Below, in pieces: positions 11,364 through 21,980 of a DNA stretch of 64,000 nt. The stretch covers positions 3,234,001 through 3,298,000 of the forward strand of contig CM043793.1 of NCBI GenBank assembly GCA_023974075.1, in the 5' to 3' direction. The DNA comes from Chaenocephalus aceratus. Its lineage: Eukaryota > Chordata > Actinopteri > Perciformes > Channichthyidae. The notes beneath the pieces are model-generated. The model was not told the origin of the DNA and did no database searches. It saw nothing but the letters and a program-made list of their open reading frames with translations. The stretch's first letter is position 1, and every line of letters begins with the position of its first letter. The position numbers and the translations under genes were made by a program.

Positions 11364-11805
11364 CCCCAAACAGGCGAAAACCTACCAGTTTCACCCACTG
11401 TCTCTGCCACCTCCCTCCATGCCTGGTTCCTCCGGTTTGTATCCCGTTAATAGTTCTGGTTGTAAAGAACCGGGTGATTTGCTACCGTAATTTCTCGTTT
11501 GGAATATGAGGAAATGAACTGCGGTCTGGTTCTCCTTGCTTACACGCGGTTTGATTGGCTAGCGCTTCTACTGTCAGATTTGCATAAACGTGTTTGATTG
11601 GCTGACGCTTCCAGCTCAGCTTCAAAAGTTGAACATTGCTCAACTTTTGAATCCTGGAAATCCTGGAAATCTTCGCTTCGCTCCCCCACAATGCAGTTCG
11701 GCGAAAAGCGAGGCAAAGTGACATCATCCCCATTCAAAGTCAATGGGCAGAGAAGCGTTGGAAGCGGTGGAAGATTCGTCTAAAGCTGCTGTGTGGACGT
11801 ACCGT
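11143..11805. mobile_element. MITE with acggtacgtccacacagc ends
   Basis: The terminal inverted repeats are acggtacgtccacacagcag on the left and the reverse complement on the right. The left terminus is partly duplicated in tandem at 11147-11187. Internal blocks (gccaatcaaac, ttgaacattgctcaa, cattcaaagtcaatggg) are shared with the MITE at 12339-12617, so both belong to one PIF/Harbinger-like family. An (AT)n tract sits at about 11331-11359. Confidence 0.7.
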
Positions 11806-11830
11806 TAGACGAATCTTCCAACGCTTCTCT
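11749..11830. repeat. fold-back at the MITE's right end
   Basis: 11749-11782 and 11806-11830 are imperfect inverted repeats (agagaagcgttgga ... gattcgtcta / tagacgaatc ... tccaacgcttctct). Between them lies the MITE terminus aagctgctgtgtggacgtac. The pattern resembles template switching or aberrant repair at a transposon end. Confidence 0.7.
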
Positions 11831-11831
11831 A

Positions 11832-12997
11832 GGCGGTCGCCTAGGGCGACATTTTGACTGTTTGCGCTCATCCTAATTTTCGGCCTTGATGTAACAACAT
11901 TCATAATTAAGTCAAGGTAACACCCTTTTTCACCCCGGTTACACTTTTCATTTGCCCCGTACGATGGGCGCTGTAACTGATGAAAGTGGGGGGTGTTGGC
12001 TTATCAGGCGTCCGCAGCTCACAGCCAAAGTGGGTGTGGGATCGAACGAGAGAGATAAATGCAATTTATGTAAACAAATATTTCCAAGGCACTCTTTTAT
12101 AATTATTGGGGTAAACAGGTTTGAAATCATTTCAATGTATACTATAGGACAGTAACCAAAAATATCGTTTAAAACTTGAGAGATACACATAAATGTTAAC
12201 TAGGTAAAATAAAATATGAATGAACAACAAAAATAAAACAAGTTGCATTTATTTGTTATTGGCTATAGTAGGTTATTGGTTATGTTCACATATTTGGTTA
12301 TTAAAATGTAAACCAATCTTTTTCATATGGGTGTTTTACGACCCGTCCACACAGCGGCGTGCGTTGCAAGCTTCACCATTCACTTTGAATGGGGTGACGT
12401 CACTTTGCTGGCGTGGCTCGCTGCAAAGTTGAGCAATGTTCAAGTTTTGAAGCCACGGCAGAAGCGTCAGCCAATCGAATCATATGACAGTACAAGCTCT
12501 AGCCAATCAAACCGCTGCTTGTATGTCAGGGGCGGGAGATTCATGTGATTGGTTGTTGGTTGAGTTTCAGACACGCCCGCCGGGAAGCTTCAACGCACGC
12601 CGCTGTGTGGACGGCCGTTAGAGTTGTATCAGGTCTCTAGTAATGTGTGCTCTAAGTGCACCAGATTGAAGCATGTTACTTTAAATGTTCAAACATTTCT
12701 TCCCGGGGGGGCATACCCCGGACCCCCCTAGAGGATGTGATGTCCTCACCCCAATTAAAACATGTTCATATAATACTGAATACATTTGAAGCCTTTTTGA
12801 TGTATATAACCAACATGTCAATACGTTTCTGTTTTTGTAGTGCATTGGTCTTTTGTAGAGATTTTTCATTTATTTTTTATATATTCTATTGTGTATTCCT
12901 TGGATACTTTTATTTGTTCTACTGAACGATTTTCTGGCAGGGGGGGGCGCCAGCTAAAATCTCGCCTAGGGCAGCAAATTGGTTAGAACCGGCCCTG
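11832..12997 (+). mobile_element. internally deleted hAT derivative
   Basis: The left part (11832-12040) matches 41385-41580, with shared blocks ccttgatgtaa, tgtacgatgggcgctgtaact and ctcacagcc. The right part (12210-12997) matches the 3' end of the large hAT at 47300-47762, with shared blocks ggttattaaaatgtaaacc, catatgggtgtttta, gtgcaccagattgaagca and ctcgcctaggg. It ends ggccctg, the hAT terminus. The transposase gene is missing and the first bases of the 5' terminus are lost at the junction with the MITE on its left. Confidence 0.8.
12339..12617. mobile_element. PIF/Harbinger-like MITE with TTA target duplication
   Basis: The termini are cgacccgtccacacagcggc and its inverse (ccgctgtgtggacggccg). 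It is flanked by TTA at 12336-12338 and 12618-12620. The related hAT copy near 47408 keeps the empty site (gtgttttagagttg) with a single TTA, so insertion with a 3-bp duplication is seen directly. There is no coding sequence; the interior is GC-richer with CCAATC motifs. Confidence 0.85.
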
Positions 12998-13360
12998 ATG
13001 GTGTAGGAAACGGGCTCCGTGTTACAAGACGGGTCGGGGGTTTGGCGGTACCACTACAGACTCTCTGCACACACATACACACCGCTGCAGACTCTCTGCA
13101 CGAAGGAGCCATGGTGCTGCAGCTCCTGATCGGAGCAGAGACACACGTTCACTAAGCGTAAAAACTATATCCTGTCACAGAGATCTGCTATTTTAAAGTC
13201 AACACATATCGACCCTAAATAAAGTCTATATTAAGAACGAGAGATGTTTTTTACATTATGGCTTAAACAAATGGCAAATGAGCGAGGGCGATGACGTCAG
13301 AGCATCGTCCTATGTGCCGGGGCTGAGCCCCGGACAGCCCCGGCCCAATTTAACCCCTGG
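12998..13360. mobile_element. remnant of another hAT-like element (right end)
   Basis: The right boundary reads gccggggctgagccccggac then cccaatttaacccctg. The latter is the inverse of a CAGGGGTTAAATTGGG-type hAT terminus. The left end was not found, so this is a truncated piece. Confidence 0.4.
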
Positions 13361-13707
13361 TTAGAGGCCCTATTTTATCAGTATGTCTGGACTGCACAGA
13401 CAGGTCAAACTACATTATAACAGAATTGTCCCCATTATGTCTTTAATAGTTACTAACATTAGATATTTATATTATATATATATATTAATGAGATATGGAC
13501 CGCAAAACAACAAATGTCCCTGATTTTCATTTTTGAAATTAAGTCACCGAATGCAAGTAGTCGCCTTAGCTTATTTTGTTATGAGATGTGAATTACTGTT
13601 CAATTTAGTTGATGTAATAATCATTTGGTTTCTTTTACATTAAAAAAAGGTCTTATGTTTTTGTTCGGGGGGAGGCCCTTTTTCCAGTTTAGAAGCAATA
13701 GCCCCTC

Positions 13708-13736
13708 CGCCTGCCTGCCTGCCTGCCTGCCTGCCT
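13708..13736. repeat. (CTGC)n microsatellite
   Basis: About seven CTGC/CCTG units in a row inside the composite element. Confidence 0.9.
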
Positions 13737-13739
13737 GTT

Positions 13740-14180
13740 TACATTTACAAATCACATATTTACACACAAATTATTTTTATGTTATGACATATCTATGCCC
13801 ATACGCTGGTATCTCGAGTTTTACGTTTTTTTTACGTTTACGTCGCCACTTCCATTCACATTTTTCATCATTGTTCCACAATATTTATCATCATCAAATT
13901 AATATATATTTTATACTATACTTGCACTGCTTACCGTTTTCACACTTTATATATCTTAGCATATTCATACACACTGTTCATACTGCTCACAGGCTGATAT
14001 CTAGTGTATTCATACCCCTCACTGTTTATTAATCATTCAATTCATTCTATATTTTATTCTGTAGATTGTGTACATTACTTTTCACTTTACTGCTTGTTGC
14101 ACCTGGTTAGAAGCTAAACTGCATTTCGTTCTCTCAGTACCTGTAATATGTGCAATAACAATAAAGTTGAATCTAATCTT
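13740..14180 (+). mobile_element. LINE 3' tail
   Basis: AT-rich sequence ending in the block ctgcttgttgcacctggtta, gaagctaaactgcatttcgt and caataacaataaagttgaat, followed by ctaatctt. This resembles the 3' end of fish non-LTR retrotransposons, including the AATAAA just before the end. No reverse transcriptase remains; it is a 5'-truncated copy inside the composite element. Confidence 0.55.
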
Positions 14181-14793
14181 GAGCAGGAACAAATGTATTT
14201 ACTTAGTAGATATCTGACATTAACGATTAAACACATGTGCATTCTTTATAAATGCAAACCGAGTCAAGCCGACTCCGGATGTGGCGGTATGCACCTTAAA
14301 GTTGTTTGCAATCCGCCAAAAAACCAAGAGAAGAAGAAGAAGAAGCCGACTCCGAGCTGTCCGACTTCAGGCAAACTTTTTGAGACCTCCCCCGGCTGCG
14401 ATCGGCTATTCTCGTCTACTTTCGAGGCGAGCCGCAACGCGTCTCAAACAAGCCTATTGTTTACTGCCGTCGGTGCCGTCTCGTCATCGTCTCGTTTTCG
14501 TCATGGAAAAAAAGGTCGTTGACGAACATATTTCGTCATAGTTTTTAGTCAACGAAATTAACACTTTCACAACATGTTCTATGGCACGTCTCTACTGGGA
14601 TTTGTAGTTTTATAAGACGTTTTCGTATTTCCCACAATTAGAAGTTTCCAGTATTAAACTGTGTACACCCTGGAGGTTTAGGGGATACGAAACATATAAT
14701 TAATAAATGAGTGAAAATTGCTTGTGTCCATAATGGCAGCATTAATATACCCACAAGACAGCTAAGGTCAGAAGAGCTTTATTTAACAGCAGA

Positions 14794-14935
14794 GGCCTGT
14801 ACTACGAAGCCGGATTTTCGCTTAGCCGGCTAACTTCAGGGAAAACTCTGGGTTTCCGGTCCTACGACGCTGGTTCTCTTTTTAGCGGGCTAGATCTCCA
14901 TGGTAACTTATGCTGAGCGGCTAACCTGCACAGAC
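14794..14935 (+). mobile_element. fragment of ggcctgtactacgaagc element
   Basis: Starts ggcctgtactacgaagccgg, identical to the left terminus at 21981, and shares aacttcaggg and ctgggtttccggtcctacga with it. Only the first ~140 bp are present. It lies in the spacer between the arms of the large inverted repeat. Confidence 0.75.
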
Positions 14936-15445
14936 AGACAAACTAATAAGGCTTTATTTAAACATTAAAGAATACTTTATTAAGGTCTTATTTTGAATAA
15001 GAAAAAACTTTGGGGGTATAAATATTAAACCTGACAAAGTACTAATATATTGCTTTCCTGCAATGTTAACTACTGTATGTTTAAGCACTTATTTTAACTG
15101 ATATTATACGTATTATACTCTTATAAGATTTATGTAGATAGTATAAGAAATGTGCAGAATACGACAGTTTAATGGTGGAGGTACACATATTGATAGATGT
15201 CTTGTGATGCACTGTTGAGGAACCTGCGACCAAAGTCTTTCATCTCCGACCTTGTCAGGTATTGAATATTCAATAAATAAAGAACACAGAATTATTAAAT
15301 ATAAAACACAGAATTTGTGTGATTATACTAAAGGATTTACAAATAAACACCACTGCATATTTACAACTGTTACACATGCTGATGTAACGCAAATGTTTCC
15401 AACTTGGTTATCAATTAACAACAGGGGTCACAAACATAAGACCAG
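14936..15445. other. AT-rich spacer of the inverted repeat
   Basis: A and T rich with several in-frame stops on both strands. No gene or repeat boundary was recognised. Confidence 0.4.
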
Positions 15446-15895
15446 CTGTTAAATAAAGCTCTTCTGACCTTAGCTGGCGTGTGGGTATATATATTAATGC
15501 TGCCCATTATGGGCACAAGCTATTTTCACCCATTTATTATTTATATGTTTTAAATTTGAGTGTTTCCTGTCCCCTAAACCTCCAGGGATGTACACAGTTT
15601 AATACTGGCCACTTCTTATTATGGGAAATACGAAAACGTCTTTTAAAACTACAACTCCCAGCAGACACGTGCCATAGATAGAGAAACATGTTGCGAAACA
15701 CACAATTGCCAGCATGTGTAGTTCTGGGGACGGGGTGGGGGGAGGGGGTGGACCCGTTCAAATCCAGTTTTGGACAGTCTGCCGTGGTTCCATCCCATTT
15801 CAAGTGTTGTTCGACGCTCGGCGTAACCCTCGGAGCACACTCAAACATCAAATCACAGAGCTTGAGGACTATCACGGGGTTTTGTCAAGCGAAGC

Positions 15896-16545
15896 GGAGA
15901 GAATACTTACTTCCGGGGGTAATATTCTCTAAAGCAAATGAGCTGCTCCGACCCTCGGTCCTGACGGACTCCAACTTGTGTTTATTAATCAAACAAATAA
16001 ATAAACACAAGGATAATTATGTGTTATTGTTGAGTTAATAACAGTGTGTGGTTTAGAAAATAATACAAAATTAGAAGGAAAAAACCATGAAACAATACAG
16101 ATTTCAGTTTTCTGAGCCCCTACTCTCCCCATAACTGACGGCAACAAAAGTCCTACATTATTCCATTAAAGTAAAGAAGTAAAAACAATAAGTGTGGCTT
16201 GATATTGAGTAAGAAAAAGGTTGATAAACGCTGTGAGAATGGATCTGCGGAGAGCATTTCGCCGCAATCCCAACTCGTCTATTACCAACGTTCAGGGAGC
16301 TCTATGCAAGTCAATGGGACGCCCTGCCCGTTGAAAACTGACTTCCAAGGGGTACCTTGTCCGTAATAGAGTGACGGGGAGGGGCTCTGACCGACCGTCA
16401 ACATGTGACGGGTTGGGAGTGAGAACGTGTTGCGCATAAAACACCATATCCCAACGTGCATTGCGGCGTGATTTTAGCCTATCAAAACCTCTGAAAAAAG
16501 AAATGTGTCTCTCAGAATCGAAAGAGAAAAAACTATGGGAAAAAA
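15896..16545. other. unassigned insertion in the right arm
   Basis: This block has no counterpart in the left arm. Its part at about 15970-16040 is the reverse complement of 24647-24710 (ttatttatttgtttaat, ataattatccttgtt), so at least that piece is a dispersed repeat. No coding frame is seen. Confidence 0.45.
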
Positions 16546-16690
16546 CACAAAAGCATTGATTAATGTCGTATAATTAACAAGGATGAACTGATGTTGTTTA
16601 GTGGATGAGTCCTGTTGCACTGTTAAATCATTTGATCATTGGTTTTATTATGAAAACGTCGAGACCAGACTGTTTACCACTGTTAATAGT

Positions 16691-17877
16691 GGTATTCTAT
16701 TCAGTGTCTAATTCGCTACAGGAAATGTGACTCTAATAGAAGCGAGGGGAAAAGTGAGGCAGAGGTTGCCTACAGCACTTATAATAAGGTCTCCACGCCT
16801 TTGTATAATTGGTGGCATCGAACTTGAAGGAAAGGAAAGGGACTCTGTTGGAAGTGAGACACATTCTGTCAGTGAGACCTAATTATTCCACGGAGCCCCT
16901 GCAGCCATGGAGGATGTCAAAGCGGTCAGCAATAAAGCGGAGACGGAGAAGATACACCACCCACTGTGGGGGTGTGTGAGCTTGCAGGTGACCTGGAAAG
17001 ACCTGTTTACCTCATTAAAAATGAATCACAAGGTAATAAGGGCCCCACTCCCATTCCATCCCCTCCTTCCCTCCCTCCCAATGTCTGTCCTTCATCCATT
17101 ATGCAGCAGTGAGGTGGGACGGTGTGGGTTAAGTCCTCAGGGAGGGTCACTGGACAGAGACCCAGTCTGCCTCCTCCTCCCTTAGCTCCTGAAGCTCCTG
17201 CCTCTGTAGTGCAATAATGAGACAATAGCAGTGTAGGGAAGAATAATGTGGGTGAAGAGCACTGAGGTAGAGTCGAAGAGGAAGCGGCCATCAGCAACGA
17301 GCCTGTGGCCACAACAGGTTAAACAAGGGAGGAAAAGCCTATTAGCAGTAATCCATAATTCATAACGCGGGGAAAAGATGGGCCACCATCACTTTCTTCA
17401 GACATGCCTCTGTTTTGCTTTCCTGCGGCTGTTTGCATAGCTATTTGCATTTGATTTGTAAAATAAATTGAATTTTAGAGGTCATATAAACCTGAGATCT
17501 GTAGGTCGCTGACACTTGAAACATATTTACTTGCTTTTTGAGTGATATGAGTCTGCACAGAGCTGGAGTCAGGTTAAGCTTAGCATAGCGGCTGGGGGGA
17601 AGGTAACTGGCTGTCCTGTGGAAACGTTCCAACTAACCCTCTCTGAAACTGTAAAACCTACAACATCTGTGATGTGTGTTTGTGTTACATGCTGGACTTG
17701 CTTATTGACTGACAGTGGTGACTACTCAGCCATGTAAGGACCATTGTGGATGTATTTCCTCACTCTGAACAAAGCCAGCAGCTCTGTCGCACCTTCTATG
17801 TCCTTTAGCATATGGGAAGCCTCTCAACATGTACAGGAAGTGAAAGACAGGAAGCCACATTACATCTGGTTTGAGTA
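16691..17877. other. non-coding stretch, no certain gene
   Basis: A Kozak-like gccATGG at 16907 opens a frame that reaches possible donors near 17028-17034 (AAG|GTAATA), but the peptide resembles nothing known and no partner exon is visible. The segment 17400-17460 carries two octamer-like ATTTGCAT/TTTGCATA motifs in AT-rich DNA, as regulatory elements often do. No promoter was identified. Confidence 0.3.
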
Positions 17878-18595
17878 AGGCTCCCAAACCGCCCCCTACA
17901 CCCTACCCCTACACACTACCCCTCCGTTTGAGCGTTCGCACGGAGGGTCCGCCATATTAAGGGCTGTTCCAAACCAACGAGTGTGGAGCGGTGTGGAGGG
18001 GGAGTGGGCTATCAAGCCCTCAAACAGCGAGTCTGCAGCGGTGCTGACTTGAGACCGGTCTCTACCTGACCGGAGTCACGCTGTGTGTGTCCGTCAGGAA
18101 ACACGCTGGTTACAAGTAGTTCCAGCAAACATCCACTGATAAACTGCGATGTTAACAACCTCATGATGACCTCATATGTTTTAACTTAGGATCATACCTG
18201 TGTTTAGTCTAGAAAAAGGTAAATGTGTGCATTTTATTATAAAGTTGTGTATATTTACAGATTGTTGCAAAAACTAAGAAGCTCATAAACATCAGGTTCA
18301 AAACTAAAAGAGCTTTGAAACACAATGAAAGATGTTTGGAGTTTTATTTGAGTTATTCATTTAAACTTTTTGTCTAAGAGAAGCTGATTTGAAACCGTTG
18401 TTACATACAGTTACGGCACTTCCTGTTTCTGCCGGAGAGAGGGGAGGCCGTCCCAAAGCTTGCTGCTGTGTTTACTCCCTCCATCTGATAGGAGGGAGCC
18501 TCGTTGAGCTGCGAGTGTCACTCCACGGAGTTCACTCCGTCACGGAGGGGGAGTGTGTAGGGGTAGGGTGTAGGGCGTGGTTTGGGATTGGGCCT
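17878..18595. mobile_element. DNA element with ~50-bp terminal inverted repeats
   Basis: The left end (aggctcccaaaccgccccct, acaccctacccctacacac) and right end (gtgtgtaggggtagggtgta, gggcgtggtttgggattggg) are near-perfect inverses over about 50 bp. It has no recognisable coding sequence and is 718 bp long, so it is non-autonomous. Target duplications are not obvious. A 215-bp piece of its right half recurs at 20176-20392. Confidence 0.8.
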
Positions 18596-20175
18596 AAATC
18601 TCCTTGAGTGATTTGTAACTAGGCTTTGATTGCTTGCAGTAAATTAGGAGAAGAAGAGAACAACAAACTCATGGCACTCTGGAAGGCTGTAGCTTCTTCC
18701 TGAAGCAGTAAGTACCAGCTCAGCCCTCGTGCTGGGAGCAAAGGTATAAACACACATATTTACAATGCGATGGATGAAAAACCAACTCCCCCAATACTAC
18801 ATGAATGTAAACAAGTTAGCTGCCTCCAGTTGTTATGGTAAGCTAAGCTGAATGCTGACCACTGCTCCTTTAAAGATGAACAAAAGCTAATGTAAATTAT
18901 TTGCATTGTTAATGAGATGCTTTGCAAATGGTGCCCATAAAGTGTTTCCACTTCTGTCTCTCTGCTGTGGGCTGAGGGAAAGGCCACACACAGTCACACG
19001 TCTGTACAACGACCAATAAACATTTCCAACACAGGTGTCAGGTCGTTGTATCTGCACTGCGCTCCCTGACCTTTCACCTCGTAACTGTCGTTCACCTTTT
19101 GTGTTGCTACAGTTGGCCCCCTGCTCCCTCTGACTGAGCCCCCCCGCCGCGCTGTGACACCCCCGCTGACACTGCACATACTGTGACCCTCTGTGTTGTT
19201 TGATACACACCATTTAATAGTACAACATGACAGAATGTAAGCAACTCTTCCAACTGATTTACAGGCGCCATGTTACACAGTGAACACTTATTCCACTCTC
19301 ACACATACATACATATTTGTCTTATAATGATAAATGGCCCTTTTATAAACAAACAGAGCTGGAACAGAACAGTCCCTCCTGACTGGTTGGGTTTTTACTA
19401 CCACAGGACTGAGCCAGAGGAATCGGTACACCGTTGCATTATCCCGTCCTGTTTGCTCGGAACAGTTGTTGAAGTTCTGTTCAACTAGTGATGAAAATGA
19501 GACTTTAAATTAAATATCCAATGTTCTCACAACATTCCTAACCCTAACCCTAACCCTAACCCTAACCCTAAACCTAACCCTAACCCTAACCCTAACCCTA
19601 ACCCTAACCGATCACACAAAAGTGCATTAAAGAGAGATGATCAGTTTGGAAGTGACCGCTAGTGTAGAGTGCCCCGGACAGAACAGTGTTCAGGAGGAGC
19701 TGGGACCTCCTGGGTGAATTGACCCCGTGAGACCTGACCCCCAGGAGTGATGAGGAGAAAGCAATACATCACAAAACCCCTCGGACCCCTAAGTGAACCC
19801 CGGCCAGAAGACTTGAGACTCCTCCATCCCCCTGTAGAGCACAGCTGAAAACTGAAGGGTGGGGAAGATGGTGGACTGCACGACACCATCCTTATCTTTA
19901 GAGCAGCTGACAGTATGACTGTGTTTAGCCATTGCAGAGAATTATTTAAAAAATATCACAGAACGAGAGTGAAGCAGTCCATATGTTCACGTAAACAACA
20001 ATATGTATTGTAAATTGCTTTGGATTATGAAAATTCAATGTCATTTGATCACTAAATTGCCAGAGTTTTGCCGCTTTCATGCATCTTTTGCCTGGATTAA
20101 TAGGTTGGCTTTTTTTAAATACCTTTTCCTCACATACTGTGACTTCAACATGTTCTAAGAAATCAGGGTGATTGA
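18596..20175. other. non-coding stretch with telomeric repeat
   Basis: Apart from the telomere-type tract (19537-19609), I see no gene or element in this stretch. Open frames at 18887-19213 and 19659-19889 on the minus strand have no domain and low-complexity composition. Confidence 0.4.
19537..19609. repeat. interstitial telomeric sequence (CCCTAA)12
   Basis: About 12 head-to-tail CCCTAA units with a single variant (AACCTAA) near 19570. CCCTAA is the complement of the vertebrate telomere repeat TTAGGG. Near-perfect identity argues for recent insertion or slippage rather than an ancient fusion. Confidence 0.95.
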
Positions 20176-20392
20176 GACACAATGAAAGATGTTTGGAGTT
20201 TTATTTGAGTTATTCATTTAAACTTTTTGTCTAAGAGAAGCTGATTTGAAACCGTTGTTACATACAGTTACGGCACTTCCTGGTTCTGCCGGAGAGAGGG
20301 GAGGCCGTCCCAAAGCTTGCTGCTGTGTTTACTCCCTCCATCTGATAGGAGGGAGCCTCGTTGAGCTGCGAGTGTCACTCCACGGAGTTCAT
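20176..20392 (+). mobile_element. partial copy of the 17878 element
   Basis: Nearly identical to 18319-18536 from acacaatgaaagatgtttgg to cactccacggagttca. It breaks off before the terminal repeat. The copies are 1.86 kb apart in the same orientation. Confidence 0.9.
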
Positions 20393-21980
20393 TTCAAACC
20401 TTTACGGCATCTAAAAGTCCTGCCTCCACATGATGCTGGTATAGTCACACAACTCACGTGTTTCTTTATATGTTTATTAGAAGCAGCATATAGTTTTAGT
20501 TTGGCGTCTAGGCTCGAGCCTCATCACTCCACAGATTTACATAGAACGTTGAATGATGATTAAATACAATAATTATCCCCTCGAGCCTACAGGTGGAAGC
20601 TGGGGTGGTGGGGGGGCAGGCGAGCAGCAGCAGCATTATCGAGACAGAGGCAGCAGATCTGGCAGCTTCAATAGAGCGGCAGGTTTAGCAGAATGTGATT
20701 GGTTGGTTGTCAGAGGGACAAGGCGCGTCATTTGTAAATGTATCATTGGTGCTCCAGTTGACTGCCTGAACTAGCTCGCAGGATTCGCCCCATAAATTGG
20801 AGCCTTAGGATTTTGTAAATTTCGATCAACAACACAACAAGTTCGCACATCACGCATCACCAACATTTCTAAGAAAACAAACAAAATACATTTGTGAGAT
20901 TTTTCAGATATTTCCAACTTTCGATCAGACGTTTGTGAATGTCGTGTGCGTTTGTCGATCTCAATTCTCTGTTTGTGGATCGTTTCTTTACACACAGATT
21001 TTGAGGCAAACTTTCTGCCGGTCCGAACTCAAATCTATTCGTAAATACAAACTGACGTCAGCATGAATCTCCCAGTGATGCTGGAGGTATGTCGACACGA
21101 GCAGCCGACTGCAGGAAGCCAACAATGTAATGAGATGTCATTAGTAAAGGCAGATAGTGCCATTTGTTTGTGAATGAAAATAGTGATTAGTAGGACGAGC
21201 TTATGTTGAGAAGAATGTACTTCGCTAGTTTATAGAAAAGCTTATAATTTCAATCCAGAGATAGTGTTCCCTTTTGGCAGTCATTTTACCATACTGTATT
21301 TTTGCATCACTTCAATAAGACACTGTGTATCATAAAAGAGCTACAAGCCAACATTATGTTCTATGAGCAGGCATTATCTCTAGCCTATAATAAATATCTC
21401 ATTCATATCCACTCATTCCAGTTTACAATCCTGCGCGCATCATTTATATGAAACACATATCAGCCCACACCATATTTTTTGTAACAGTATGTAACAGCAT
21501 GGATGCCTCCCGAGACTTGGTCCTTATCTCTTCTATTTTAAGCCATGCAGCCCCTATAGAACTGTATGGCAGATCCCACCCGTTGTCTCCGAGCTGAACC
21601 CCAGCTCATATTTAACAGCACACAGGTGGAGGCACACACACAGCTACTGTTTATGTCAGGCTTTATTGCTTTGTAGATTAACATGTCGGGGAGTTTGGAG
21701 TATTTCTACAAGCCTGTAAATCCTGAGCTACAGTAATATAGCTTATGGTTTAAATATGATGTGATTTGTGCCGCAAACCTGCAGGATTCAATCTGACAAC
21801 AAGGATCCAGAGCTGATACTTTTAGTATCAGAACCAAGTTGCACTGTGGCAAAAATGCTTTAAATTCCATTATCGTGTGTCCTCAGCATACAAACACACT
21901 GCTCACTGTTTGCTGTGATAGCCCTGAAATCCATGCACTGCAACTTATAGGTCATGAACAAATCAATTTGACATCCCAGT
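20393..21980. other. non-coding stretch, no gene seen
   Basis: Contains a G-rich patch (20600-20620) and an AT-rich segment at 20780-21060 with repeated ttcgatca/tttgtgga-like words that could be an unrecognised repeat. There is no exon-like signal. Confidence 0.4.

Larger units (their letters stand above)
11007..14565. mobile_element. composite element with AGTGTTAATTTCGT terminal repeats
   Basis: The element begins AGTGTTAATTTCGT and ends with the exact reverse complement, ACGAAATTAACACT. TTTAGTC/GACTAAAA-rich subterminal DNA lies just inside. The mirrored right arm of the host inverted repeat preserves the empty site (gtgtgtttcgcaacatg): three T there, four T left and two T right of the insertion, consistent with a 2-3 bp T duplication. 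The interior is a patchwork of older or later insertions, described separately. No intact transposase is present. Confidence 0.75.
10535..16690. mobile_element. large broken inverted repeat (long-TIR element)
   Basis: Left arm: 10535-11006 continuing at 14566-14791. Right arm: 15446-15895 and about 16546-16690, the reverse complement of the left. Diagnostic shared blocks are agttttcataataaaacc, catcagtttacccttgttaa, ccagaactacacatgctgg, acgttttcgtatttccca and agctaaggtcagaagagctt (mirror-imaged in the right arm). The arms enclose about 650 bp and no transposase was recognised. The left arm is interrupted by a 3.6-kb element; the right arm is interrupted at about 15896-16545 by sequence of unknown origin. 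The superfamily is not assigned. Confidence 0.75.

Noticed and set aside
16907..17034. Coding first exon starting at gccATGG
   Set aside because: The peptide matches nothing I know, competing donors are present, and there is no partner exon.
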